From positions 1 through 64,000 of the forward strand of contig JBEKMJ010000020.1 of the NCBI GenBank assembly GCA_050008575.1: a stretch of 64,000 nt of DNA, written 5' to 3'. The notes beneath the pieces are model-generated. The model saw only the letters and a list, made by a program, of their open reading frames with translations, was not told the DNA's origin and searched no databases. How positions within the stretch are numbered: the stretch's first letter is position 1; the number at the start of each line of letters is the position of its first letter. Below are positions 37,847 to 46,908 of the stretch, in pieces. The position numbers and the translations under genes are program-made. The stretch comes from Bog-159 sp050008575. GTDB lineage: Bacteria > Acidobacteriota > Terriglobia > Bryobacterales > Bryobacteraceae.

Positions 37847-38701
37847 TCAGTGCGTCATGGAGTAGACCACGTAGTTGACCCCGATGCGAATGCCTAGCGC
37901 CGAATACTTCTCGGGATAATGCGGGTCGTCCGCCCACTCCCATGAGTCTCCAATATCGGAGTTGTACGAGATTGCCACCATCACGCGGTTGCGATCGTCG
38001 TAGATTCCCTGCCAGTGCGCGGTCCCGCCGCCCAGCTCGGGGTTTCGGTTCGTGGTGCCGCGTGCCAGCGCCCACTCGCCCGCTATCTGGTAGCGATCGT
38101 CCAGATCGTAGATCGTATGGAAGATCGCATCGCCGTTGTCGATTTCCACGATCTGCCGGTCGGGAAACACGCGCCGCATGCTCTCGTTGAAACGGTCCCA
38201 TTCCTCGGAGCCCCAGAAATCGTCGAGCATCAGGAATCCGCCGCGCAGCAGATACTCGCGCAGTTTCGCGGCTTGCGCATCGGTCAGCTTCCAATCGCCC
38301 ATCTCGCCCGCGCATAGCCAAGGCCAATTGTACACGTCGTCTCCGTCATCCAGGTTGACCGGCTGTTCCACGGAGCGCGCCGAAATGCGGGTCAGGCGCC
38401 GGATGGCCTGCGCAAAGTGGCGGTCCGCCCGCGGATAATCCTGCGTCCAGCTTGTGCCCCCTTGCCGCCAATCGACAACGCCGCCGAAGCGGCGCGCCCA
38501 ACGCCCGAAACGCGCATTGGGGTGCGGCGGGTACATGAGCCGCGCGAAGATCCATTCGGCGTTTTGCTGCCAGTCGTCGGGCAGGGATACGTCGTCGTAT
38601 GGCTCCAGGCTGGGGTAGACGCGGAAGGGCCGCTGGAACGCGCACAAAACGGTGAGCAGGATCACGCCGGCCCAGCACGATTTCGGTAGAGTCACGGTCA
38701 T
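37847..38701 (-). CDS. exported DUF4159 domain protein
   Basis: 284 residues. An N-terminal hydrophobic segment (AGVILLTVLCAF) is a signal or anchor. The remainder is a DUF4159 domain (AEWIFARLMYPPHPNARFG..., LTDAQAAKLREYLLRGGFLMLDDFWGSEEWDRF, IGVNYVVYSMTH). The domain resembles glutamine-amidotransferase-like/ThuA-type folds and is often found with von Willebrand or MoxR-linked gene sets in Acidobacteria. No catalytic residue can be named. The open frame extends 18 codons further upstream but those are encoded by a palindromic repeat, so the ATG at 38701 is chosen. Confidence 0.8.
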   Translation of the reverse strand: MTVTLPKSCWAGVILLTVLCAFQRPFRVYPSLEPYDDVSLPDDWQQNAEWIFARLMYPPHPNARFGRWARRFGGVVDWRQGGTSWTQDYPRADRHFAQAIRRLTRISARSVEQPVNLDDGDDVYNWPWLCAGEMGDWKLTDAQAAKLREYLLRGGFLMLDDFWGSEEWDRFNESMRRVFPDRQIVEIDNGDAIFHTIYDLDDRYQIAGEWALARGTTNRNPELGGGTAHWQGIYDDRNRVMVAISYNSDIGDSWEWADDPHYPEKYSALGIRIGVNYVVYSMTH

Positions 38702-38713
38702 AATGCGCCAGCG

Positions 38714-38757
38714 GTCCTGCGCGGCCCGCGCAGGCTGCGAGCCTGCCCCACTCAATT
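38714..38757. repeat. palindromic repeat overlapping a kinase stop (family copy 6)
   Basis: The core hairpin GCAGGCTGCGAGCCTGC followed by CCCCAC, with a decayed GCGGxCCxxCGCGGCCCGC in front. It reaches the stop codon of the kinase gene. Confidence 0.8.
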
Positions 38758-41334
38758 CAATCCGTGCGCCACATACAAATCCGATTGGGCGGTCTCATAG
38801 TTGTAGGCGTAAGCCCGCCCATCCGGGGTAACATGCAGATCGCGTATCTTGAGTACCGGCTGCGCCGGATGAATCGTCTTCCATGCCGTTCTTTTACCGC
38901 TCGATATATCCACGATCGATACCGGGATGCTGTCGGTTTCTTGCCCATCGGGCACCACGTATAAAGACCGGCTGTCCGCGCGCCAGCCGATCGCCGCCTC
39001 ACTCTGTCCGATTCCGCGGGGCTCTTGCGCGGCTCCGCCGTCCACTGGATAGACCAGCCAGCCGCCCTTAAGTACGGGGATCAGGAGCCGCTTTCGATCC
39101 GGCGACACGAAATAGGAGAATGCGTCGGCCACGCCTTCCGCACACAGCGGCTGGGCGGTTCCGCGCGCCGCGTCCCATACAAAACACTGGTAGTTTTTTT
39201 CGGGCAGGCGCCCGAACACAAGATACCGCCGCTCGCTTTCCAACCAGCCGTATACCACTCCGGAGGCCAGGCCCGGGACCTTCACTTCGAACTCCTCTCC
39301 GGGACCCGTGGGCGACAAAACAAAGCGCCGCGAACCATCCGCATTCAAAGTGTAGCCGGAAGTCCAGGCGCCGTCCGGCGACAACCGGTAAGCATATCCG
39401 TCGCTGGCGCGAATGGCGGGCGAACCGTCCGTCTTGCGCAGGTAGACGCTGCCCTTTTCGCCGCCGCTCTCCCCAGTGACATTGGCCGCGATCACGCGCC
39501 CGTCGTCGGAGATCCCCGCCACCGCGCCCGAATCCAGGCAGGAGAAGTCGCGCTCGGTGGCGTCTCCCGGCGCCTCGCCTAGAATCCCAAGTTGCGACGA
39601 TCCTGTGCTCAACAGCAAATCGCCGCGCGCGGAGATGTCGAAGAGCTGGATCTGGGAGGGTAGCCGCAATGCCACCCGCCGCTTTCCGTGGAGATCGACC
39701 GCATAAACGATGCCCGGCTCGCTCGCGTCGAACGAACGAAACCAGATTTCCGTCCCCTTCGGATTCCAGCACAGTGGCTCATGTTCGCCGGTTGTATTCT
39801 GTCCCGAGACCGCGCCCAAGTAGGTCTTCTTCCCGGCGCGGTCTACCACATGAATTCCGAGCGCGTGGCCGTCGGCGCGGGTGACGTAGGCCACGCGCTC
39901 GCCATCCGGAGAGACGCGGATCGTCCACAGCGGCCAGTTGATCTTATCGGCGAGCACGGTCCCGATCGGATATTCGAGGCGATTGACGCCGTCGACGCGC
40001 CGCAACACCGCCATCGACGAGCCATCCGGCGCCCAATCGGCCGCCAGTACGCCATCCAGCAGCGGGCGTGTCTGCCCGCCGGAAAGCGATGCGCGCACCA
40101 GCCTTCCAGAGCTGTAGTCGCCAATTGGAGGCGTGAGGAGCGCCGTCTCCTGTTGCACGGAAACCGCCGCCAGCGCGCTCGCGGACGGCATTTCGAGGTC
40201 CCGCGATTCCGGACTTCCCTGCACGGCGAGATAGATGTGCGACGCGCCCCCTTCCCAGCTCGCCTGATAGACGACGTCGCGGCTATGCGGCACGAATCGC
40301 GCCGCGGTGACGAATCCTTTGCGGAAAGTGATGCGGAAGAAAGAGGGATCTTCCCGCCGGAGCGTGCGGTCCCGCGCCAGGAAGCCAAGGGCGAACAGCG
40401 CCATTGCCGCGACAATCGCCGCCGCGGCCCGGAGCCACGGCTTGCGTGGGGCGCGAGGGGCTGCGATTGAAGGCTGCATGCTGGTGACGGTGGCGCCGGT
40501 GGCGATCGACCGCAGCGCGAACGCCAGATCCGCCGTCGATTGAAACCGCTGCTCCGCGCGTTTCTCCAGGCAGCGCCGCACGATGGTGGTCAACGCCGGG
40601 GGCAGTTTGCCGGGGTCGCCATCGAGCTCCGGCGGGTCCAGGTTCAGGATGGCGTGCATGGTCTCGACGCCGGTGCGAGCCTCAAAAGCGCGCTTCCCCG
40701 CCACCATCTCATACAGCATGCAACCGAAGCTGAAGATATCGGAACGCGCGTCGGCCGGCTCGCCGCGCACCTGCTCCGGCGACATATATCCTACCGTGCC
40801 CATCACCATTCCCGGCTCGGAAAGGCCCAGCGCGATAGTAGCGGAATTGTCGCCCGCTGCCGGAGCGTTCTGCTTGGCCAGCCCGAAGTCGAGCAGCTTC
40901 ACCTGCCCGTTGCGCGTGACCATCGCGTTTTCGGGTTTCAAATCGCGGTGGACGATTCCCAGCGCGTGCGCGGCCGCCATGCCGTCGGCCATTTGAACGG
41001 CGAGATCCACCGCCTTGCGCACCGGCAGCGGGCCGCGATCAAGCACCGCGCGCAGCGTCTCGCCTTCCACCAGTTCGGAGACGATGTAGGCGCGCCCGGT
41101 GTCCTCGCCAATATCGTAAATGGCCACGATATTCGGATGGTTCAGCGCCCCCAGCGCGCGGGCCTCCTGTTCGAAACGCGCCCGGCGTGTGGGATCGCCG
41201 GCTACCGGCTGCGGCAGGATCTTCACGGCGACCATGCGCTGCAAGCGGCGGTCGCGCGCGCGCCACACTTCGCCCATGCCGCCTTCGCCCAGCTTGTCGA
41301 CGATTTCGTAGTTGCCCAGGACCGTACCAATCAC
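38752..41334 (-). CDS. membrane Ser/Thr protein kinase with PD40 propeller
   Basis: 860 residues from a GTG. The Hanks-type kinase domain spans about 8-275: glycine loop LGEGGMGEV, K38, HRDLKPEN (H129-R-D131), DFG at 149-151, and MSPEQ for the APE region. One membrane span lies at about 301-321, followed by an extracytoplasmic PD40/TolB-like beta-propeller. It should phosphorylate cytoplasmic proteins in response to something sensed outside. It lies upstream of the DUF4159 gene on the same strand. Confidence 0.92.
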   Translation of the reverse strand: MIGTVLGNYEIVDKLGEGGMGEVWRARDRRLQRMVAVKILPQPVAGDPTRRARFEQEARALGALNHPNIVAIYDIGEDTGRAYIVSELVEGETLRAVLDRGPLPVRKAVDLAVQMADGMAAAHALGIVHRDLKPENAMVTRNGQVKLLDFGLAKQNAPAAGDNSATIALGLSEPGMVMGTVGYMSPEQVRGEPADARSDIFSFGCMLYEMVAGKRAFEARTGVETMHAILNLDPPELDGDPGKLPPALTTIVRRCLEKRAEQRFQSTADLAFALRSIATGATVTSMQPSIAAPRAPRKPWLRAAAAIVAAMALFALGFLARDRTLRREDPSFFRITFRKGFVTAARFVPHSRDVVYQASWEGGASHIYLAVQGSPESRDLEMPSASALAAVSVQQETALLTPPIGDYSSGRLVRASLSGGQTRPLLDGVLAADWAPDGSSMAVLRRVDGVNRLEYPIGTVLADKINWPLWTIRVSPDGERVAYVTRADGHALGIHVVDRAGKKTYLGAVSGQNTTGEHEPLCWNPKGTEIWFRSFDASEPGIVYAVDLHGKRRVALRLPSQIQLFDISARGDLLLSTGSSQLGILGEAPGDATERDFSCLDSGAVAGISDDGRVIAANVTGESGGEKGSVYLRKTDGSPAIRASDGYAYRLSPDGAWTSGYTLNADGSRRFVLSPTGPGEEFEVKVPGLASGVVYGWLESERRYLVFGRLPEKNYQCFVWDAARGTAQPLCAEGVADAFSYFVSPDRKRLLIPVLKGGWLVYPVDGGAAQEPRGIGQSEAAIGWRADSRSLYVVPDGQETDSIPVSIVDISSGKRTAWKTIHPAQPVLKIRDLHVTPDGRAYAYNYETAQSDLYVAHGLN

Positions 41335-41364
41335 TTCTTAAAACTATAGCGCGGGCCGCTCTGG

Positions 41365-41550
41365 TTATGGCTCCGGCCGCATGGGGCTGATACGCGCGTC
41401 CGGACCGGTGACATCGGAATTGTAGTTGCGGTCGGCGCCAGAGCCCACCGCGAAGTCGATAGTGTCGTCCCGGAAGGCACGGCAGGTTTCAAATGAGAAC
41501 ATCGTGCTGTACCCCAGCCCGTCAGTGACGCCTTCCAGGAGCGGGGCGCC
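41365..41550 (-). pseudogene. C-terminal remnant of a secreted protein
   Basis: In the 397-base gap between the kinase and the next gene, the minus strand reads LLEGVTDGLGYSTMFSFETCRAFRDDTIDFAVGSG then ADRNYNSDVTGPDARISP before a TAA. The phrase DTIDFAVGxGxDxNYNxDxTG is typical of the end of secreted beta-sandwich domains in Acidobacteria. Upstream the frame turns into low-quality sequence with no start. I read it as a gene fragment. Confidence is low. Confidence 0.35.
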
Positions 41551-41731
41551 ATTCTTGGCACAGGCACGTCTGGTTCGCCGGGATTTCGAGGAATGGCGCG
41601 ACCATGTCATGGCCGGACGTGTTCTTGGCCACAAACGGGCAACCGTGGTCTCCGTTCTGCGGACTCTCGCCGTTCGGTTAGCTGCAAAATTTGGGTGGGC
41701 GGACGCGGTTCGGCGCATGTACAATGGTCCC

Positions 41732-42934
41732 ATGAGAACGATAGTTCTAGCAGTACTCACCCTCTGCCTCTCAGCCGCTGCCTTCGCCCAAGCCGGTACC
41801 TGTGCCGGCATGAGCCTGGGTCCGCTGGCTTCCTTGAACGGCTTCGTGCCGTTCCTGCCCACCGACCTGTGGAACACGGATATTTCGAATGCGCCGGTGG
41901 ACCCAAACTCGGCGAACCTGATCGACTATATCGGCTCAAACGTTACCCTGCATCCCGATTTTGGGCAGGGTCTCTATGCCGGACAAAGCATGGGCATTCC
42001 CTATCAGATCGAGGCGGGCACGCAGCCACTGGTGCCAGTCAATATCGACGAGTACCCCGGCAACAGCGACCCTGGACCCATGCCGATCCCGGCTAATGCG
42101 CTGATCGAGGGTTACCCCAAACCGGGCGACGGCGACCGGCACGTGCTGGTGCTGGACAATGGTGGATGTTGGCTCTACGAGCTATACCATGCGTCCTACA
42201 AAAACAACACGTGGTCCGCGGGCTCGACGGCCATTTGGGATATGACCATCAACGAGCAGCGCCCCTACACCTGGACCTCGGCCGATGCCGCGGGACTGCC
42301 GGTCTTCGTCGGGCTGGTGCGCTGGGACGAAGTGTCCGCCGGCGCGATCAACCACGCCGTACGCTTCACGGTGCCGACCACGCAAGAAGCTTTTACGCCG
42401 CCGGCGTCGCATTGGGCCTCCAGCGTGACCGACTCGAATGCCCCGCCCATGGGTATGCGGATGCGGTTGAAGGCCAGCTTCGATATTTCGGGCTTCTCGG
42501 CCGCCAATCAGGTGATCCTGACGGCGCTCCAGCAGTACGGCATGATTCTGGCCGACAACGGCAGCGCCATCTACATCACTGGCATGCCCGACAGCCACTG
42601 GAACAATAACGACTTGGGCGCGCTGAAGAGCATCGCGGCATCGAATTTCGACGTGATCCTGATGGACCCGCTGTACACGCCGGCGAACGTACCCACCGGG
42701 CCATCGCCCGTGGTGGTGAGCTTCACCGCGAATCCCACAACGGTCAGCGCCGGCCAGCCGGTGACGTTGAGTTGGAACGTGACAGGCGCCATTTACAACA
42801 TCGTCAGCCCGCAAGTGGGGCCGGTGCGAGGTACAAGCGTGATAGTGAATCCGACCGCGACCACGACTTACGGTATTTACGCGACCAACCAGTACGGGAG
42901 AATGATTGCGAAGGTGACGGTCACCGTACAGTAG
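41732..42934 (+). CDS. secreted protein with C-terminal Ig-like domain, unknown function
   Basis: 400 residues with a clear signal peptide (MRTIVLAVLTLCLSAAAFAQA). The main body (about 25-315) is Gly/Asn-rich and contains FLPTDLWNTDISNAPVDPNSANLIDYIG, IEGYPKPGDGDRHVLVLD and WDMTINEQRPYTWTSADAAGLPV. Relatives occur in many soil bacteria without an assigned function. The last 80 residues (VVVSFTANPTTVSAGQPVTLSWNVTGA...TTTYGIYATN) form a bacterial Ig-like/PKD-like domain. The longer open frame starting 306 bases upstream is rejected because it lacks coding character and a signal. Confidence 0.82.
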   Translation: MRTIVLAVLTLCLSAAAFAQAGTCAGMSLGPLASLNGFVPFLPTDLWNTDISNAPVDPNSANLIDYIGSNVTLHPDFGQGLYAGQSMGIPYQIEAGTQPLVPVNIDEYPGNSDPGPMPIPANALIEGYPKPGDGDRHVLVLDNGGCWLYELYHASYKNNTWSAGSTAIWDMTINEQRPYTWTSADAAGLPVFVGLVRWDEVSAGAINHAVRFTVPTTQEAFTPPASHWASSVTDSNAPPMGMRMRLKASFDISGFSAANQVILTALQQYGMILADNGSAIYITGMPDSHWNNNDLGALKSIAASNFDVILMDPLYTPANVPTGPSPVVVSFTANPTTVSAGQPVTLSWNVTGAIYNIVSPQVGPVRGTSVIVNPTATTTYGIYATNQYGRMIAKVTVTVQ

Positions 42935-42935
42935 G

Positions 42936-43070
42936 GCAGGCCTCGTGGCGCACGCCCCCGGCGTGCCGTGCCGGCACTTTTGCCGGCACAAGCGGGCAAC
43001 GCCCGCCGAATCGGAGCTAAAAGCCCCGAGGCGGCGCATGGCGCCGCCCCACGAGGCCAAACTCCAGAGG
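42936..43070. repeat. cluster of palindromic repeats (family copy 7)
   Basis: Hairpins CACGCCCCCGGCGTG, TGCCGGCACTTTTGCCGGCA, GCGGGCAACGCCCGC and GGCGGCGCATGGCGCCGCC with CCCCAC. The remaining 190 bases before the next operon are A-rich and hold its promoter; no gene is seen. Confidence 0.85.
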
Positions 43071-43204
43071 CGGCAATGCCCGCCCGTATTCTTCAGCGAT
43101 TCAGCGCGCAGAGTTCTGAAGGGATTCCGCGAACATTCTCGTTATTTGGTTGAAGCGTGCCGTGCCGCCGTTTCCGGGTCTTCCTCGCCAGGGGACCGAA
43201 TGCC

Positions 43205-43257
43205 GAAAAAAAAACGACGAAAAAAACGGCTCCCACTAGCGCATTTTGGCCTATAAT
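43205..43257 (+). promoter_or_regulatory. promoter region of the GMC oxidase operon
   Basis: Two A-tracts (GAAAAAAAAACG, CGAAAAAAACGG) resembling an UP element precede a perfect TATAAT at 43252-43257. No good -35 is visible at 17 bases. The predicted leader is about 70 bases, with AAGGAG before the first ATG. Confidence 0.45.
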
Positions 43258-43331
43258 TACTCGTGCGAATCGGAGCGCTGTCAGGGGGTGTCGCCAACCG
43301 CACAGTGTTCCCGAGCGTGAAGGAGTTTAAG

Positions 43332-43937
43332 ATGGACTCGCGTAAAGTAGGGATCGCATTCAAGGAAATCATGTCCGGCGGATTTGCCTGGGGTGAAACC
43401 GATCCCGCGGCGGGCGCCGCCAAGGGCAAAGCCGATATCTTGTCGATGCACGGCACCGTCACCATCGACGACATCGACGCCTTCATCGGCGATTCCAATC
43501 ACGCGGGCGTGCTCGATGTGGTCATGGACTGGGCGCCGTTTGGCATGCACGTCCCCGCCCCAGGCGGAGTCTTCAATCTCTTCTCACCTACCGGGGACCC
43601 GAAACTCAAGCTGATGGTCTACGAATGGCCGGCGGTGAAAGACGGCAAGCGCTATTATTTTGCCGGTCACAAGAATGTCCGGGAGCACTCGGTTCTCGAT
43701 CTCTGGAAAGACACCACCACGCTCTATACGCAACTGTACGAAGGAAACGATAAGACGGGTCCGGTAGTGGGTGCGGGAATTATATCCCTCAGTGTCGAGG
43801 AATTGGCTAAGATGACGGCGAACTTTAAGCCGTTGAATGCGCCGTCGCCCGAGGCGGGGCTGGCCGCCGTCGGCAGGTTCGGCAAGTTCTTTATGGGCCA
43901 GCTTTGGGATACCTATATAACCAAGAAGGCGGATTAG
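43332..43937 (+). CDS. stand-alone copy of the patatin-linked C-terminal domain, first gene of the GMC operon
   Basis: 201 residues, no signal peptide. It starts VGIAFKEIMSGGFAWGETDP and contains HGTVTIDDIDAFI, GGVFNLFSP, KLMVYEWPAVKDGKRYYFAGHKNV, TTLYTQLYEGND and GRFGKFFMGQLWDTY. The same landmarks in the same order occur in the last 200 residues of the patatin-like protein at 49254 (VGVTFSKAMQGGFTLG, MHYSMEFQHEGQEYRLCGEAQV, TELRCTLYRGTG, YDFGRFYLRGIWDEH). It is therefore a free version of that domain, perhaps a lipid-binding or subunit module. The ATG is supported by AAGGAG. The open frame extends 23 codons upstream without support. The GMC gene follows after 1 base. Confidence 0.78.
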   Translation: MDSRKVGIAFKEIMSGGFAWGETDPAAGAAKGKADILSMHGTVTIDDIDAFIGDSNHAGVLDVVMDWAPFGMHVPAPGGVFNLFSPTGDPKLKLMVYEWPAVKDGKRYYFAGHKNVREHSVLDLWKDTTTLYTQLYEGNDKTGPVVGAGIISLSVEELAKMTANFKPLNAPSPEAGLAAVGRFGKFFMGQLWDTYITKKAD

Positions 43938-43938
43938 T

Positions 43939-45531
43939 ATGGCATTCGACGTTATCGTCATTGGAAGCGGATTCGGTGGCGCCATCACGGGATGCCGTCT
44001 GGCGGAGGCGGGTTACAAGGTGCTCATCCTGGAGCGAGGGCGCCGTTGGGACAAGACCAGCTATCCCCGGAAGCCCGGCGATAAATGGGTGTGGAACCGG
44101 GATTGCCCCGAGAAAGAAAACGGCTGGATGGAGTTGCACACCTTTGAACACATGGCCGTGGCGCAAGGCGCGGCCGTGGGTGGAGGTTCGCTGATCTATG
44201 CCAACATCTCGTGTGAAGCGCCCGCCTCGGCCTTCCAGCAGGGCTGGCCCAAGGAGATTACCTATAACGAGCTGAAACCGCACTACGATACCGTCGCAAA
44301 GTTCATGAACGTGCAACAGGTCCCCGATACTCAGTGGACCGAGCGGATGCGGCTGATGAAAGAGGGCGCCGATAAGACCGGGCATGGCGGCCGCTTCAAG
44401 AAGCTCGAATTGGCGGTGTCGTTCGATAAGAACTGGACCTATCAGCTACCCGACTGCCAGGATCCGTCACACAGCCAGCGTTTCACCAATGCGCAAGGAG
44501 TGGAGCAGGGCACCTGCGTACACCTGGCGAACTGCGATATCGGTTGCGACGTGGATGCCAAGAACACGCTCGATCGCAACTACATTCCGTGGGCCGAAAA
44601 GCATGGCGCGGAGGTGCGCGAGCTGCACCTGGTATCGAATATCGAACCGGCCAATGGCGGCTACCGCGTATCCTTCGATCGACTGGCGGGCGGCCAGCGC
44701 TTGCCCGGCTCCGAAACCGCCCGCATCGTGATCGTGGCGGCCAGTTCGCTGGGTTCCACGGAATTGCTGCTGCGCTGCCGCGACGTGTCCCGCACTCTGC
44801 CTAACGTCAGTGCGTTCCTCGGGCGCGACTGGAGCGGCAATGGCGACTTTTTGACGCCGGCGTTTTACTCCGCCCGCGACGTGCTGCCGAGCACCGGACC
44901 GACCATCGCCTGCGCCATCGACTTTCTCGACCGCAGCCAGTCGAACCAGTCCTTCTGGATCCAGGACGGAGGGTTTCCAAATGTGCTTGCCGACTATGTG
45001 AGAGCGGTGCAATCGGGATCGAAAGGCGCACCGGGACTGGAAGCCAAACTATTGATCGACGCGATCGGACACATGCTGCGCAACGATGGGGGACAGGCAT
45101 TCCGCAACGTGATGCCATGGTTTGCCCAGGGGGCGGACGCCAGCAACGGTGTGCTTAGCCTGCAACGCAACGTGGTGACCGGTAAGCGATCCCTGACTCT
45201 GGGCTGGGACGCCGATGCTTCGAAGAACCTGATCGACACCATCGTGGCTATGCATCTGCAACTGTCGGCGGTCACAGGCGGACACCCAGTGGTGCCGCCT
45301 ACGTGGTCGTTGCTGCATTACCTGGTGACGCCTCATCCGCTCGGTGGATGCGGCATGGGAGAGACTCCCCAAGATGGAGTGGTCAACCATGCCGGCGAAG
45401 TGTTTGGCTATAAGAATTTATATGTGGCGGACGCGGCGATCATTCCCGAAGCATTGGGAGTGAATCCGTCGCGCACGATCGGAGCGCTGGCGGAACGCAT
45501 AGCGAAGATCATAAGGGACGAAGCCCGCTAA
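43939..45531 (+). CDS. GMC family FAD oxidoreductase, cholesterol-oxidase-like
   Basis: 530 residues. FAD-binding VIVIGSGFGGAITGCRLAEAG (GxGxxG near residues 9-14) and a family-typical C-terminal block, VTPHPLGGCGMGETPQDGVVNHAGEVFGYKNLYVADAAIIPEALGVNPSRTI. That ending is characteristic of the cholesterol-oxidase subgroup of GMC enzymes. VGGGSLIYANI marks the flavin-adjacent loop. There is no signal peptide, so it works in the cytoplasm, probably oxidising a hydroxyl on a sterol- or terpenoid-like lipid. True substrate unknown. It sits second in a tight operon of seven. Confidence 0.88.
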   Translation: MAFDVIVIGSGFGGAITGCRLAEAGYKVLILERGRRWDKTSYPRKPGDKWVWNRDCPEKENGWMELHTFEHMAVAQGAAVGGGSLIYANISCEAPASAFQQGWPKEITYNELKPHYDTVAKFMNVQQVPDTQWTERMRLMKEGADKTGHGGRFKKLELAVSFDKNWTYQLPDCQDPSHSQRFTNAQGVEQGTCVHLANCDIGCDVDAKNTLDRNYIPWAEKHGAEVRELHLVSNIEPANGGYRVSFDRLAGGQRLPGSETARIVIVAASSLGSTELLLRCRDVSRTLPNVSAFLGRDWSGNGDFLTPAFYSARDVLPSTGPTIACAIDFLDRSQSNQSFWIQDGGFPNVLADYVRAVQSGSKGAPGLEAKLLIDAIGHMLRNDGGQAFRNVMPWFAQGADASNGVLSLQRNVVTGKRSLTLGWDADASKNLIDTIVAMHLQLSAVTGGHPVVPPTWSLLHYLVTPHPLGGCGMGETPQDGVVNHAGEVFGYKNLYVADAAIIPEALGVNPSRTIGALAERIAKIIRDEAR

Positions 45532-45573
45532 CGGGAGCTTCCGCATTTCACCCAGGATGTCTGACGGACCGAT

Positions 45574-46890
45574 ATGTCACGATTAGAAAACTTCCGCCAC
45601 CCAGGTCTATCTCTCTGGCAATCGGCGGTCGACGAAGTCTCCGCCAAGCGCGCCGGCGCGGCCCGTGCCGAGGCCGTTGGCGGTCCAGCCGTGATCCAGC
45701 GGCCCGATTCGGCTGACCAGATGGTTCGCGGGGCGGCTATCGATCTTAGCGCGGAGAACGCCGGCCAGCCCTTGCAGGCGGCTTCCGCCATGACCGGCAC
45801 GGCTTCGGATGGCGGCGCCGTGAGTTGTGCGGAGTACTGTTCCAAGGTCGCGCGCGATCTCGCCGCAGCCACGATTAAAGGCGATGCCGCCGAAATTGCC
45901 GCTTGTAAGGAGCAATTTACGAAGTTCGGACAGTGCGATCCCGGTTGGTTGGAGGTCGTCGGGAAATACGCGGAGTTCCAGTGGGAAAAGCAGCAAGTGC
46001 CGTATCGTACGACTCCCGATCCGGACCGGTACGTGATCGACGGCAAACTTCCGGATAACGCCACCGTCGCCATCGTAGGGGATTGGGGCACCGGACAGGA
46101 CGCCGCCAAGAAGGTGCTTGCGCAAATCGCCCGCAAGAACCCCGACGTGGTAATTCACTTGGGAGATATTTATTATTCCTGCACCGATTTTGAAACGCAG
46201 AACTATTTCCTGAATATCTGGAAACAGTACTTCGACATTACCAAAGTTCCCAGTTTTACACTAGCTGGAAACCACGACATGTTTGCCGGCGGCGGACCTT
46301 ACTACAGGCTGATCGATCAGTTGGGACAGCCGGCGAGCTATTTCACCTTGCGCAATCAAAACTGGCAATTCGTGGCTATCGATACAGGGCTGCACGATCG
46401 GACTCCTAGGGGATCGGCTCCCACTTTTCTCGAGGACACCGAGGTCGCCTGGGTGAAACAGCGCGTCGCGACCGCCGCCGGCAGGAAGACCATTTTGCTC
46501 TCGCATCATCAGTTGTTCACCCGCTATGAAGACATCGCGGACTGTCCAGGTGGCATGGCCGTGAACCAGGTATTGAATGGGCAAATCGGAGGTATCCTGC
46601 CGCAAATCGCCATCTGGCTATGGGGCCACGAACACGATTTTGTGGTCTACAAGAAACAGTTGGGCGTGCTGGCCTGCTGTATCGGACACGGAGCGTTTCC
46701 GGTTGAAGCGACACCGGCAAAGCAGGTTAAACACCCCGAGATCGCGGCGGAAGATATTACCCTGGACAACGATGGCGAGTTCTATGCGCACGGTTACTCG
46801 ATCGTGCAACTGGATGGCCCGAATGCCACAATTTCGCATTACCAGGATACCAACGAGGGCCAGCCTCTGCGCGGGCCCGACAGTCTTTAG
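45574..46890 (+). CDS. calcineurin-like metallophosphoesterase
   Basis: 438 residues. The first 150 have no recognised domain and no signal peptide. The phosphoesterase core shows the metal motifs in order: GDWGTG (D170), GDIYYS (D198), GNHD (N233-H234), LLSHHQ and GHEHDF. It resembles acid-phosphatase-type or PLD-like lipid phosphohydrolases in general layout, but substrate cannot be assigned. Third gene of the GMC operon, 42 bases after the oxidase. Confidence 0.85.
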   Translation: MSRLENFRHPGLSLWQSAVDEVSAKRAGAARAEAVGGPAVIQRPDSADQMVRGAAIDLSAENAGQPLQAASAMTGTASDGGAVSCAEYCSKVARDLAAATIKGDAAEIAACKEQFTKFGQCDPGWLEVVGKYAEFQWEKQQVPYRTTPDPDRYVIDGKLPDNATVAIVGDWGTGQDAAKKVLAQIARKNPDVVIHLGDIYYSCTDFETQNYFLNIWKQYFDITKVPSFTLAGNHDMFAGGGPYYRLIDQLGQPASYFTLRNQNWQFVAIDTGLHDRTPRGSAPTFLEDTEVAWVKQRVATAAGRKTILLSHHQLFTRYEDIADCPGGMAVNQVLNGQIGGILPQIAIWLWGHEHDFVVYKKQLGVLACCIGHGAFPVEATPAKQVKHPEIAAEDITLDNDGEFYAHGYSIVQLDGPNATISHYQDTNEGQPLRGPDSL

Positions 46891-46908
46891 GACTTGCAGG
46901 GATCGGAT

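Noticed and set aside
41426..41731. Extended N-terminus for the secreted protein at 41732
   Set aside because: The extension would bury a clear signal peptide 102 residues inside the protein.
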